The position numbers and the translations under genes were made by a program. Below the pieces are notes generated by a model, which did not search any database, had not been told where the DNA came from, and saw only the letters and a list, made by a program, of their open reading frames with translations. Shown here in pieces: positions 23,901-37,100 of a stretch of 64,000 bases of DNA (positions are counted from its first letter, which is position 1; every line of letters starts with the position of its first letter). Source of the stretch: Stercorarius parasiticus (taxonomy: Eukaryota > Chordata > Aves > Charadriiformes > Stercorariidae); NCBI GenBank assembly GCA_013396915.1, contig VWZL01000310.1:151553-215552 (forward strand). Reading direction: 5' to 3'.

Positions 23901-26900
23901 GATCGAGAGGAATCTGAATCATCATTTTAAAAATTTTGCTGGAAAGAAGTGAGAACGTTTGCTTGGTTTTGGAGCTGACGAAGAAACAGGTTTTGGTTTT
24001 TGCCCTGTTTTGATTTGTACAGTTTAGGTATTGATTTTAATACCCGTGAGAGTGACCAAATCTGAAAAATAACTATTGCCAGATAGCCAAGATGCTGCTT
24101 TTGTCTTTCATAGCAGAGTTCAAATTGCTGTTGCAGGTTTCTGTGGAGAAGCGCTCCTTGAGCTGCTTCATTTTCTTTGGGTATTCACAGCACTGCTGAG
24201 CCACTCCAGAAACCTTCCCCCTCTTTCACTGTAAGAAGGAGCAAATATGTTCATTGGTGTCAAGGGCAAGGTGTATTAATGCTGCTGCAGGTGGTAGGAG
24301 CAGGTGTAGAAGAAATGGATTCAGGAGCTCTGGAAACATGAATACTACTTAAGGCAAAGTCAGCACCACAGTCCAGCAGCTTGGATGAAATACTTTATTA
24401 TTGCTCCTTTTTCTGCTTTAAAGAAGCGGAATTGATGAGGAGCTCAGTTCAGCAGGATAACTACCCCAGTACGGTTATTGTAAATACACCCAAGCTGAAC
24501 TGCCAAGGCTTTAAATTTGGTAACCTTAAAGGAGGGTTTTGGGATTTTTGGTGGATCTGGAATGATTGCTGTTGGAATAAGAACGAAGGTTCAAGTTACC
24601 AGCTAAGTTGTTTCCAGAGACACAGCATGTGGAAGGTTAACTTCTTTTTTTCTGTGTGAAATAATATCCCTCCTTCTCAGGTAATCCACTGTTTTCTCTG
24701 TCTGTGAAAACAGCTCAGTGTTTTAGCAGTAGTGGTCAGGCGCACTGCAAATAGCCTGGATAAGCATACTGTTTGGAATAGGGTCAGAAATCCTTACAGT
24801 GGTGCCAAACCATTCTGCTGGGGCATTTGGTGACTGTACCGGTGCCCCTGCACCGCAGAGAGACCGTCCCTGCTGCGCTTCTCCAGCTGCTTCCTGGAGG
24901 TAGTTATTGTAGGTGTCAGCAGGTCCCTCCTCTGTCTGGGAGGAGAGGACAGCCAGGGATGGACAGACAAACAGATGAATTGTCTGGCTGGGCTGGGCTC
25001 ATGGTCCCCGAGGGGTAGATGCCCTACACCTGCGTTATAAAAGCAGCACCAACGTGGATTTCTGCACCATGTTGTAGATACTTGGGTAGAAGGGAAACAA
25101 CTTTCTGTGTCCACATCAGCGATTCTTGGAGCACTTGCCTTAAATGTAACGCTGTTGTGCAGGCAGACTTGAGTCTAGCAATGGAAATGAAACGGAGCAA
25201 GCAGACGCATTCAGGCCAGCGTTTATTTTTCTTCAATGGAAGGTAGAATCTAACTGCCTGTGAATTAAACTGTTTCCTGGATGTGATACAACCTGTAAGT
25301 GATCACCTTTTGACCCAGCTTTGCTGTTCTGACGCTGGGTTGCAGTTGTCAGAGTAACCACTGTGCGCTTAAATGGGTCATTTTCTTACTCCGCTCGTGT
25401 ATTTATTTAGCTTTGTCAGCGGGGGACCTGGCCTTTAGGGGCTTCAAACTGTATTTCTCAAGGGGTGCTTTTAGTGCCTTAGATACTCTGTCACACAACT
25501 TGTCTCCCTCGATAACTCGGCTGCCTGTTAAAATGCAACTGACTGAAGTCTCTAAAGCTGCCACCAGAAGTTTTAATCTTTCAGGCATGATTCTACATGC
25601 CGTTTCTTTTATTTGCCTGCAAGTGCAGAATTGTTGTGCGTACTTTATTTTTCAAAAGCGCTCTCAAATGTTTTAATCCTTTCATTTCTACTATTTGATC
25701 CAGCTTCATCTAAACCTGTTATACTTCCTTCCAAATGCTAAATTCCTCTATAATTCCTTTAATCTGTATTTCCTCAGTTTATTCACCCATTGTTGCATCT
25801 TCAAGTTTATTAAACAGTTTCCAAGTTTGGGGCAAAGTATACAGGGGTATAGGGCATCTGTTTTCAGCTTGTGTTTTTCAGGTACGATGAAAGCTCGTTA
25901 CGCTACGCTCCGCTGGCTCAAGCCTGACCTAAGAGACAAGTTAAGAGAAGAAATAATGTAAAAAAAAAAATAAATAAAAAAAATGTATTTGCACTGAATA
26001 GGAGGTGCCAGAGGTGCTTCCAGACACCAGTGAAATGACAGAACCTTGGCCAAGGCCTTTATAGCCTGGGTTAGGCAGAAACACCACTGAGTCTCATGGG
26101 TACTCGGCCTTCAGCGAGCCACTGCTGCAGTGTCCCTCGTTGCTGTGCGTGATGGAAGGGACGCCATCCTCATGGGAGCACCTGCTTTCCAAGGGTTTTA
26201 ATGTGGCCTTCATTACATTGTGGCAGACATGAATCCAGTGATCTAGGGGTGAAAAGCTGTTTGCTGCTACTTAAACCTTTCTCTTTTGATGACTTCAATA
26301 GGCTTTGGAATGTCAAGACATTTTCTCTCTCTTCGCCCCCCTCTGCAGCCCTCCCTCCTTACCAGGCAACCATATCACTTTTCCTTTAAGTTTGAGAGCA
26401 GCCTGACCACAAAGGAATTATTTCTCTCCAGCCTGTGTGATGTGCACAGCACAGAGATTCCTCCTGCCTGTGTCTTTTAACCCCGCGTGGCATTTATACC
26501 ATTGTGAAAGGAAGCTTTTCTCAGACCCCTTCCTTGTAAAATATGGTCAAGTCCTATGGATCGGTACCTTTGCCTCTCATTTACTAGTGATTCAGCAGCT
26601 ATACTTTAAGATAATGAAGATTGAAGTAGTTCCTTTAACATAAGCTGGTAACAAGAGTGTTCCCTGATGAAAGTTTGGTGTGGGTAGATGTAAAATAGCA
26701 GGAGTCACTTTGTAAGTATTTATGGCAGAGTTGCCCAAATTACCCGTGTCAAGAGAAAACATATAGTACCTGCAGGTCAGAATGGACTAAATAGATCTAT
26801 GAATCATAATACCTGTAGCACTATATAAGTAATAAGGTATTGTTCATCAAAGCATCAGATTAGTATTGCAAGAATCTCAGAAAACCAAAGTAGTGAATTC

Positions 26901-28487
26901 TCATTGCAGTCATGGCATCATCTGTTTGGAGGAATTCTGGATACTAAGTGTGAAGAATAAGCAGTTCTAAAATACGCAGTTACAAATCGGAGTGAGACAG
27001 TGGTTTCATGAGCTATGGGAAATCCTGAGTCCACGTTGGACGTTAGTTTGGGAGGTTCGTGTCCTTAGTTCCGTTTGATTGCTCTGATCAGGGCTCTCTG
27101 CAAAGAGATTGTCACTCAGCCTGTGACGTTTGATAACGAACATTAGCCCCATTCCTGCCGCCTTCTCTGCTGGTATCACCTCTGGCAAGACTGCCCTAGA
27201 AATGAAGGTACTTTGAAAATCGTAGTGGTTTTTAACTCTTCATTCTCTCTACTATTATTTTATGGAGAATACAGAAAATGTTAGTATCCCACTGGGAATT
27301 GTCACAGCTGGCTAGTTTTGCAGCTTCTTTGGTTAGGCTTTTTTTCTCCTTTCTATTTTGCAGAGGTGAACCTTTGTCACTAGTTCTTACACGATCAATT
27401 CAGATTCTTCATCTTGTCTTAGTGGTTGTCACTGTTGATTTTCAATCTGAGATAAAAAACCATACATTTTTAATTGAAAAAAAGCTGGTATTCTGCCCAT
27501 TAAAAGGAGCCTATCTCCTTTTGTTTGAGTCTGCACATAAAAACCTCAAAACCACGTGCATCTGTTGATGATTATCATTAAAGGAACGTTTGTCCCCCCT
27601 AGCAAAGTTTCTGTATCCTAACAGGTAGCAAGTGTCCTTCTCTGAGAAGACGGTATTGATGCCCAAGATGTGCAAATCATGAGTTTGTCAGCGGGATCCC
27701 CGTTCATCCTGCCCGTTCTGACAACGGCCACACAGCAATGCAGCTTTGGTAGCCACTACCTAGGTCATAGTATAAATGAATATTTACTTCTTAAATTGTC
27801 CCTAGATGTATATGGAGAGCCAGTTTCTATTCCAAAGAATTAGCAGTGGATACTATCAACAAACGTTTGTAAGCAGATGCACAGCTTGAAACACATGAAT
27901 GAGAATTAAATACAAATAAATGCGAGGATTACATCTAAATAGCAAACTGTTCTCTGGAAATACGGTAAGTTTAGAGCCTGAAGACCATTAGCTTTATGGG
28001 AGGGATGCGCCCCTCATTTTCCGTTGAGACTGTGATTTTAGTTAGAGGTTTGAACTGTTGCACTACAGAAATACTATTTTATGTCCTCAATTCAGGATTA
28101 ATCAATTCTTTGAATTCTTAAAAACCTTAGAAGCAACGCCAAATCCCTTTCTATTATTTCTTCCGTAGTCAGTATTTTCCAGTGTTACTAATTAATTTGC
28201 ATTTTTCTGTGCTTTAAAACTGATTTCCCCTGTGTTCTACTCTATTTTTATCTGTTCAATATTAATCCAGCTCAGATGACTGCAGAGTCTGTAGAATCAG
28301 GTGTGAAAGTAGACGTCACATTTTCACCATTGTTTGCAGAGCCAATTATCTTGTATTGGGAAGTAACCTCAGTTCTGAGATGTTAATTCTTCTTCCCACC
28401 CCAGGTCTCTTTACATGGTCAACTCCTTAAAGTATTATTTCCTGTTCTTTAACAACAGGATTAATTTCTGTCCTGTTCTTGTTTCAG
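20931..28487 (+). other. BCAS4 intron or intergenic, right part
   Basis: No recognisable gene. It contains a poly-T run at 21720-21734, an N at 22354 within another T-run (22339-22353), a MIR-like fragment (23105-23290), and an A-rich tail-like stretch at about 25961-25983. Open frames up to about 106 codons lack family features. The block is transcribed as BCAS4 intron only if the candidate exon at 28488 is genuine. Confidence 0.45.
23105..23290 (+). repeat. MIR-like SINE
   Basis: The best-preserved MIR-like stretch in the window: GATTTAAATCTGGGCTCTGC, then CAACCTTTCTGCCTTGGTTTCC, then TTTGTAAGGCTGTTGTTATGATTAA. This order matches MIR 'GAATCCTGGCTCTGCC', 'AACCTCTCTGAGCCTCAGTTTCC', 'CATAGGGTTGTTGTGAGGATTAA' on the + strand. 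Confidence 0.65.
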
Positions 28488-28559
28488 AGACGTCCTCTAT
28501 CAGCAGCACGCTCCAATGACCTGCCAAAACCCTACCAGCTGAAGACTTTTTTCCTATGA
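28488..28559 (+). CDS. BCAS4: Candidate terminal coding exon of BCAS4
   Basis: A strong 3' splice site (TCCTGTTCTTGTTTCAG) precedes 28488. The preceding BCAS4 exon ends in phase 0, and phase 0 here reads RRPLSAARSNDLPKPYQLKT followed by FFL and a TGA stop at 28557-28559. Only splice strength, phase and position support the call: it is + strand, before poly(A) signals, and upstream of convergent ADNP. The C-terminus of BCAS4 varies between vertebrates and was not matched to a homologue. It could be a chance open stretch. Confidence 0.35.
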   Translation, partial: RRPLSAARSNDLPKPYQLKTFFL

Positions 28560-29003
28560 ACTATGTAGGTACTAAGTATCAACGTAATTAATTTTTGATG
28601 ACCAAAAGGTTTTTAGGAAAGGCTGAGTTTATTCTTACAGTTTATACTTGATGAGATTAGCAAGAAGCAACTGTTACATTTCTGATCGTTGGCTAGCATT
28701 TCGAAGGGAAGCTAAACATTTCTGATCATGGTGTAGCTATATGGAGGCTGGAACATTTATTCTAAGATTTGATCACAGTAGTTTGCACTTGATCGATGTG
28801 CTTCCTAAATCAATGAAAATGTACAAAACCCCATTTTGTTTACCTCCACATTTTTATACTTAAAATGATCAGAATGTTGAAGAGTGCTCTAGTATAGCAT
28901 GTTAAAACTGTCAAGTAATGTGCTAATACTGCCAGCTTCACAAGTGCACAAATGTTCAGATTTTACAAGAGAACATGAAGTCAGTGTCAAAATTTTAAAA
29001 TTC

Positions 29004-29102
29004 AATAAAGTGCACGTGGCTGAAGCTTCCAGCCCTCTATTGCAAACTAGGAATAGGGATTTAAAAGCTGTTGTGTAATATAACTTGGATGGTACAAATA
29101 AA
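29004..29102 (+). other. Candidate poly(A) signals for BCAS4
   Basis: Two AATAAA hexamers on the + strand, at 29004-29009 and 29097-29102, lie 445-540 bases after the candidate BCAS4 stop codon. In AT-rich DNA such hexamers arise by chance, so the call depends on the exon at 28488 being real. Confidence 0.3.
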
Positions 29103-32100
29103 CTTTCTGTTACGGACCTTTGGATGTGCAATTTTGTAATGCAGATGCTGTTTAGGCAGGACCGTGAGTAGCGGGGTTCATCTCTGCACCTGGAGGTTTC
29201 TGTTTGGTTTTGGTTTGGGTTTTTTTTTTGACTGTAAAATAGGTCTAGGGAAACAAAACCCACTCAGTTCTGTGCATAAGGAAGAGAAGGTTCTATACTT
29301 TTCAGACGATTGGCTTTGCATACAGTACAATACGGAGAAACAGGAATAAATGCTCTTGTTTTTAAAACGCCTGTGGAAAAACTCAAGATGGAGGACTCGA
29401 TGCAAATTCTGTAAAGGGGGAAAAAAAAAGCTTATGGTGAAAGTAAAGCTACATGGCTTTGAGTAACCATGGAGACCAATGCTTTTCTGATGCAGAAATA
29501 AATGAACTCAACCTTTTCATATTTATTAGTGGGACTGATGATGAAAGATAAAGTTGAATTAAAATATAAAGCAAGAGAAGACAGACCTAGTCAATGTGTC
29601 TGCCCCTGCAATGCAGGTTATTGTAATGGATTATTACGAATGAGCTGGTATGACAGAGGCTAATTAGTTATGAGAGGAACAAAGTACTCTTAGTTATACC
29701 AACCTGTTTATCCAAATATCAGCTTCTTTATTAACAGAAATGGAGAGAGTGCACACAACGTATTCCTGAAATCTTTTGGTTCTGATAAAAATGCAATGAA
29801 CTTCTTTTAATACTATAGCAGTGTATGAAATGTACGTACTACAAAATGGTAAATTGTTTACTGTAACTGTTTTAGTGGATATTTGAAACCTACTAATTCC
29901 TTGGTGGCAAGAATGATAGCATTTTCCTATAAAAATACTGGGTGAATATTCAGGTTTCTGTCTTGAAAATACATGTCAAAGGGTCAAATATTAATTGGCA
30001 AGTTCTTGCTACTGCTGAACAGAGGATGGCAGCATTAAATGTCACTTGAACTTCCAGTAAGATTAAGAGCTTGTGAAGTACAACTTCAGTGCAGCTATTT
30101 CTGCAACATCATGTAAAAGGTTTTGATTGAGTGGAAATCCTGGTGTAGATAAATGGTTAAGTCACAGAACCCCAAGGAAAATGCTGAGATCAAGTGTGAC
30201 TTTAGTGGCCAATGCCCTGGATAGAAAACTGGGAGTCTAGCAAAAGCGGTCTGTCTGTCGCTGCTGGAAAAGAACGGTTTAGTCAGGAGGAAAGCTTAGC
30301 TGTAACTGTGCTTCAGGGGGTGAGGACAGGGGATGGAAGGAGAAAAGCGTGCTGAAAGAACGAGAAGTGTGTGTGTTGAACCACGAGATCCCAGCTGCAG
30401 GTCAGCGCAGTGAAGGATGCCTCAAAATAAGTTATTGCTAGCACATGTGAACACCCATAGAAAAAGAGTGCCATATAAGGTTCAACTCCCCTTAACAATC
30501 TCAGCCTGTCCTTGCCAGTTTTGGGTGTTTGTCAAAAGTCAAATTACAGGTGCCACCAGCTGTCAAAGAGTTTTTGTTGTACAAAGCTGTCTTGTCTCTA
30601 GAAACAATGTGTATGCTAATAACCTCCTACTCCAGCCTCAACTGTTACAACCTTTAGATTTCAGGTAGCATATTTAAGATGGACAACTGCACTTGGCTTC
30701 GCTGCAATTCAGGTAAACAGGCTGAAACAAATTCTTTAGAGAAGTCTTAATAGTCTTTCTGCTCTGTTGTGCCGGCCAAAGCCTGCACAGACTCCTGTGT
30801 TTTCAAGGTCTCCCACTGAAGGCAGCAGAAGAATTTGAGTGTCGGCTTGAGCTGGCTATTCTGCACCACAACTGGCAGGTTTCTAGAGTTCTGCCATAGA
30901 ACTTCAGCAATGTATGCAAAAGCTGGATAGCTTCCATCTCACACAATTATAATGGTGTGATAAATTAAGATTATACAAACTGGGTTTAAGGTTCCTCCAG
31001 TTTTATTGGGCATTTTACCTCTTCTGCTTTTTTGACTTCCTCAAAAATGTGTGGTTACCCTCAAATCTAGAAAGGAATTCTTGCCTAGGCTAAAATCCAG
31101 ATTTGAAGAGTAACTTGTTTGAAATACTAGAAAGTTTATGCCAAAACTTAAAAAACCCACCCCCCACTCTTCTTGATATTCCTGGGAAGACAGACTATTT
31201 TTGTACAAGATTGTTAATTTAATCACTATATAAAATGATATTTATCATAGAATTTTCTGGCAAATGAAGCATTTCTAGAGTTCAGATTTCATAGTCTTAC
31301 TATTCACTGACTACAAACAGGAGCTCAAAATTTGGAAATTTGACTTTAACTATGGAGTTCCCCAATATTAATTTAACTCTGCCAGATATCGAGACAATTA
31401 TGATGCAGACTTGTAAGATGATACCCATTTTTTTATTTCATTGCTTAACAGATAAAGGGTGTTGTACTACCATTAAACTGTTGAGTATTTGAAAAATCCC
31501 TTAAAGCCTAGATGAAATGAAACAAAACAAATTCTGAAATGTTTTCAGGCAGCAACCTCCTGTGAACTAGAGCAGCCTACAGAGGCAGAAAGGAGCATGA
31601 CCAACTTTTCTTAGCAAGGAATAACCTTTTCTAGGACTTTTGAGTGCCTGGTTTTGTTGGGGAAAAGATTACCATCCCATTGGCATCTGTGAGCCACAGT
31701 TAACAAACTCCCAGCTGATTTACTGAGAAGTTATTTTCAGTGAGAGTTCAGAAAGCCTCCTAACAAAATGAGTTGAGGCTCAAGTTTTCTTTTAAGGCAG
31801 AGAAACATAAGGAACTCTTTTGCTGATGTAACTGTCTAAAATATTTTTCCTGTATTGTTCTTAAAACATAGTCTACCAGTTGAGTGCATAATGAGGAGCC
31901 AGTCCAACTTCCACTCCTCCCAGTTAAAAGAGCAGAACAGAAGTTATGTACCCCTTCTGTGAAAGGGGAAAGGAAGCACAAGTCAAATTTAAACCATCTT
32001 CATCCAAAGGTAACTGTTTTCAGTTGTCACTTCACACACATTATTAGTTCAACAAAACCCAGAAATGCTCATTCCAAAGAGCGTCAGCAGCACAAATTAG

Positions 32101-33039
32101 CTGCAGAACACGAGAGCATACACAGACTCTCCTCTTTGGCTTATATAGGGGCTTGTTTGTTATACTAGTAGAAAGTACAGTTCATACCTACCTGCCTGCT
32201 ATAGAGATAACTAAATGTTTTCTCAAGATCTCAGTGAAAAAGTTTTGCTCTTTAAACATGGAAGAGCACAGACAGAACTATTTCCTCCTTTACAACATTA
32301 ATGAAAACTTCACAGGTCAGTTTAGTTCTTGTAAAGTATCAGAAAGTTGGTACTCTGATATTTATTAGAAATTTGCCTAAATCAGACTCATAGCTCTAAT
32401 TAAGAATAGTTTTGTTCTCATCACAATTAAACTCTCTTCAGTAAATTATCATCTTGCTGAGGTTTTGGTTCTGCAGCTCTGTGTGCTGCACACTTGCTAA
32501 AATGCAGAACTGGTTTGACCAAACCAATGATCAAAAAAAAAAAAGTTTGTTAAGTTTTAAGTATTCAAATTACTTACGTGCTCCATGTTTAAATCATAAG
32601 TATTCAAATACCTTTGCTATCATTTACCCTCAATACATAGTGCTTCAGAGAGAGACGTAGTTCTAGATAACTTTTTAATACATCTCCATTCATGTAAGTA
32701 CAAAGGGATGAAAAATGCAAGTAATTCATAGACCTTGTTTCTCCAGGATGCAGAGCAAGCAAATCACTACATTCCTATTTATAAATTAGTGTCCTAGAAT
32801 GCTAAATAGTGAAGACAAACTCAGCTGAAGTTAGTTCTGTAGGATTTTCAATATCCTTGAAGGAGATCCGTCTATTCAGTAAGAAAGTCCTATAAAGACA
32901 TGTCCCAGCAGAGCTGTGGAGCACTTTGCAGGGGGAGAAGAAAAGAAAAAAAAAAAAAACAAACCAGGAATGAATGTAGCAAGGTGGGATTTACCAAACA
33001 GGAATGCAACACTTGCATGTAATAAAGCAAATATTTACA
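29103..33039. other. Intergenic region between BCAS4 and ADNP
   Basis: AT-rich DNA between two convergent genes, with no recognised coding exon. It includes a G/T-rich low-complexity tract at 29203-29231 and A-rich runs (for example 32941-32960). Convergent genes share this downstream space, so transcriptional read-through from either side is possible. Confidence 0.5.
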
Positions 33040-34110
33040 TTAAGCACAATACAGCAATTTATTTAGATGCTTAAATGAAGAATACAAAGGGAAATAAAGA
33101 TCACAAAATTATACATACTACAACAGTGTGTCATATATTAGATGGTATAAATGAATACAACACCTTGTTGGTGTTAACTAAAGATAAAACTAAATATTCA
33201 AAACACAGCACTTGTGTTTCAGTGTGCTGCTTCAACACAATACACTTTTATACAGATCTAAAAGGTGTCAAAATTAGTAGCTGCAAACTTGTTTCTTGCA
33301 TGTGATTTTTCTTTTTTTAGCTTAAAAGATTTCAGAAAATGGCTCTGAAATACGTTTGTCATCAGTTGTAACGTCAAGGATATTCAGAACAAGAAAATTC
33401 TATAATACAATAGAGTCCAGATATATTTTTTTATGTTGCTGGCCTCTGTTTTGAGATTGTACAAGGTTATGTGCAAAAACTAAGTTTGTCAAAATTCATA
33501 CTATAGCAGTTTCAAGCTTTTGCTAGGTAAACTAGATACAGCATTTATTACACAGCAGGGCAACACTAAAAAAGAGAAACAAATCTATGATGGGTACACA
33601 AGAACAATTTCATAAGCTTCACTTGAATAGGTCTAAAAGACTGTACAAATATACATTTCAACTATTCAGAATGATACATGAAAAAATCAATTTCCCCATA
33701 GTCTACTATACACGTGGAACTGGTAGCTTGTATGGTTGGCCCTACACTACCATGTGAAAAAGGGTAATGTTTAAAAAGACATACAACTGAACATGTACAA
33801 GAGTGAAATAAATGTTGAAAATGCAGATAAAATAAACCTCTGCTTTTCTCTGTGCATTCTGGAGCCACCAGCTTATCTGTTTTCACATTAAGTTACTGTG
33901 CTCGTTCCAGCAGGTATTTCTCAAGCAAGATTCACCAACAGCATCCTTAAATAACCACCGGAATAACAGTGGCCACAACCACTGCACGCCATGACCTAGC
34001 ACTCGAAAGGCAGTACCAGTCAGAGTTGAAGCTTAGCAGTCAGACTGAAATGAGAGGGTTGAGACAGTTGTCGATTGGATCGTATTACTGACACTTCCGA
34101 CTCGAGCAGC
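33040..34110 (-). other. ADNP: ADNP 3' untranslated region
   Basis: Sequence between the ADNP stop codon and the proposed poly(A) signal. It is AT-rich and has no open frame of note. The extent is inferred from the AATAAA position. No transcript evidence was available. Confidence 0.6.
33058..33063 (-). other. ADNP: ADNP poly(A) signal
   Basis: AATAAA on the minus strand (TTTATT on +), about 1.05 kb after the ADNP stop codon, which is close to the usual ADNP 3' UTR length. The following minus-strand sequence is T/G-rich (GCTGTATTGTGCTTAATG), as expected of a downstream element. A second hexamer at 33544-33549 could give a shorter 3' UTR. Confidence 0.55.
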
Positions 34111-37100
34111 TCACGCTTGCTGGCTGCTCAGCTCCACGCCAGTTAAGCTGCTATGCATTGGTTCTGCTACTCCATCAGTCACGCTGTCAAACTGATCTCC
34201 ATCCTCACTGTCAATTGTGCTATTCTGCCATTCCATCTGCTGATTTGACAAGTTCTCCTCAATCTCTGATGCATTTTTCCATTGCGACTGGTCCTTAGAC
34301 CAAAACTCTTCTACTTTTCCATAGGAACGATTCTTCCACTTTGACTGCTCTTCATCGCTTTCAGATCCACCCCCTTTTGTCTCAACAGTTGGTTTACTGC
34401 TGCCAGCATCTTCGCTTTGGGAGGATTCATCTGTCCACACTTCTGGTTTTACTTCCGATGTATTATCTTCAAAATCAGAAACCTGCTGAGAACCAGGCCC
34501 ACTTTCAGACTGTGAAGCTCCATCTTTCCATTCAACAGCATCATCTTGATCATCCTGATCACCTTCGCTATCTGAAACATCACCTACCAGTTTTGCTGGT
34601 TCTTCAGCAGAAATGATCTCTTCGTATTTAGAGCTTTCCTCTTGTTTTTGATCAGACTTCTCTGGAGACTGTAATGTAGTTTCTTCAATGATTTCCTTGG
34701 ATATGCTGTCCTCTGGGTTTTCCACTGTGCTATCCGAAGAGGTTTTCCCACCAGTGTCAGGAATACGCTGACCAAACGGACTACCACTTTCATTGTATTC
34801 CTCTTCTATATTTTCATAGCTGTCTGAGGAACTTTCATTGTCTTTTCCTAAGTGTATTTTTTTATCGACAGTCTTACTAACATTGACTCTGGAATTCTTT
34901 TCATCGTGGTTTTCAAACAGCCATTCAGCATCAAAATCCATTTCATGTTTAACCTTGTTTAACTCTTTCATATTGAAACCGAGCAGCACACCAGGTTTGT
35001 ATTTTTCACAATCTCTAACGCATTTCTTCCTTTTGTTACTAAAATGGGACGCAATATCAGATTTCCATAGCCACAAACTGGCAGCCAGTTTTTCAATCTC
35101 TCTCCTAGTGGGATATGGTTGCTTATTAAAATATTTTGTGAGAAATGTTTTCCTGGCTTCATAGGAATCATCTTCATGACCCTTGGGGTCCAATGCGAGA
35201 ACTACAGGTTCTTCAGGCTTCTCCTCGAAGGCAGAGGGGGAGTCGTCATCATCCATTTTCCTTTTCTTCATTAGCGAGAATTCCATGTGTTCATAAGTAC
35301 GTTTTACAGGTGCTACCGCTGGAGACTGACTTAGCCGAGATGACGAAGTACCTTTGTCCTGGCCGTTCTGAGTCTTCCCAACACCTCTGCAGTGGACAAG
35401 GTGCAGCGTTATAGTTGAGGCAGTCATGTTACTCGTATATACACCAAGGCAATGAATGCATTTGTAGGTCAGCTTTTTCTCAACCGGATGAACTGTCTGA
35501 ATTACTTGATGCCTCTCCCGTAGATGATGTGCAAGTGCATCAGAGATGGGTCCTTTTAGGATTGAAAAGCACAGAGGACAGAGAGTTTTCCCCACGTCTT
35601 TTTTGTAGGGAACTGCTGCTTGTGGAGAACTTTTTACAGGTACATCAGACTTCTCCTGGATTTTTGGCTGTGGTTTTGGAGGAACTGGGGGAGTATTCTG
35701 AGCATGGTAAGCTACAGATTCAGCAGGAGCATCTCTCAGGTTGTAGGTGGTTACAAGAAGATGTATATTCGTGTGACTACCCTGCTGCAATGTCAAATCA
35801 AAGGTTAGAGTAGAATCTGTTTTAGGTCCCATTTCTTCATCAACATGAACCATTCGCATATGAGCAGCCATCTTTTCAACATCGTTGAAGGTTGAACGGC
35901 AATACGGACAAGACAGACCATGTATTAACATATGATTAAGCAATGTATCAGTGGGTAAATAGCGATTACAGTATAGACATTTGCTAGTGAAATTGTGTAT
36001 TTTCATTATATAGTTAGCTACTGCAGGCACCTTTTCGGCCTTGTGCTCCTTTTCAAAGTGGACACTATACACATTTTCAGGAAACAGCTCATTACAGATT
36101 GTACAGATTTTCCACTTCTGTGTGGATGACGTATTGACAGCGGAAGGACCTGTAGCAGCTACAGGAGATTTCGAGCCAGACTGGCCTAATACTCTTGAAG
36201 CTGCCTGTGACTGAGATAATGACGTCTGTTTCAACTGAGCTGATGAAAGAGAAGATGAATTGGCAGACTGAAGAGAGTATCTTGCCGAGGCCTGTGATCT
36301 CTGTTCCCCTCCAAGAGTGTAAGGCCTTCCATTGCCACTCGCTGAAAACTGTTTCATTGTTTGCGATTGCTGTGAAATAGAAACTGCGTTACTGCTTAAG
36401 TTTAGCCTTCCCCCTGGTTGACCAACATAACTTGGTGGTACTGATTTGACTCCGTAATTGTTTTGTTGTAGGTGAACATTTGACATCATATTCACTCCTG
36501 CGGAATTCAATGTAGGCTTTGGTATAGTGAGTCTGTTCATCATCTGTTGTGACGAAAGAGATCGAACACTTCCAGGGGAAAGGGGACCCATCCTCTGAGG
36601 GAGCCCCATAGGCTTTTTATCCTGTGGTTTTGGAGCTATTAGCATCAAAGGTTTAGATCTTGGAACCACTACGTTAGTGTGGCCTATCATCGCTGTTACC
36701 TGGTATCCTATGCGTTCGTGGTCTTCGATAACGTGCTGTACTAAAGCTTCATATGATTTCGGCATAAAAAGGCATCGTTTGCAGTGAATACTACCCTCCT
36801 CTCGGGTACTGGAACTTAACGGAACTGCACCATTGAGTGACTTTTCACCTCCCTTCGCTACATAAGGAGCAGCAACATGCTGAAAATGTTCCCTGTAAAT
36901 GTGCTTTCTAACTATTTCATACAGAGGATCTCGGTAAGTGCACTTCTTACAGTAATAAACAGCTTGTTCTACACTGTCAGCCTGCTTAGGTTTAAGGCTA
37001 TCATGTTTGTTTTTATCTTTAAAAGTGCTGATGCCTCCACTCGGTGTATTGGCATTTGGAGCATGAAATATTTTAATGTGCGTTTCCAAAGTCTTTTTGT

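Noticed and set aside
34341..35813. Several + strand ORFs of 60-132 codons overlapping ADNP
   Set aside because: Shadows of the conserved ADNP coding exon on the other strand.
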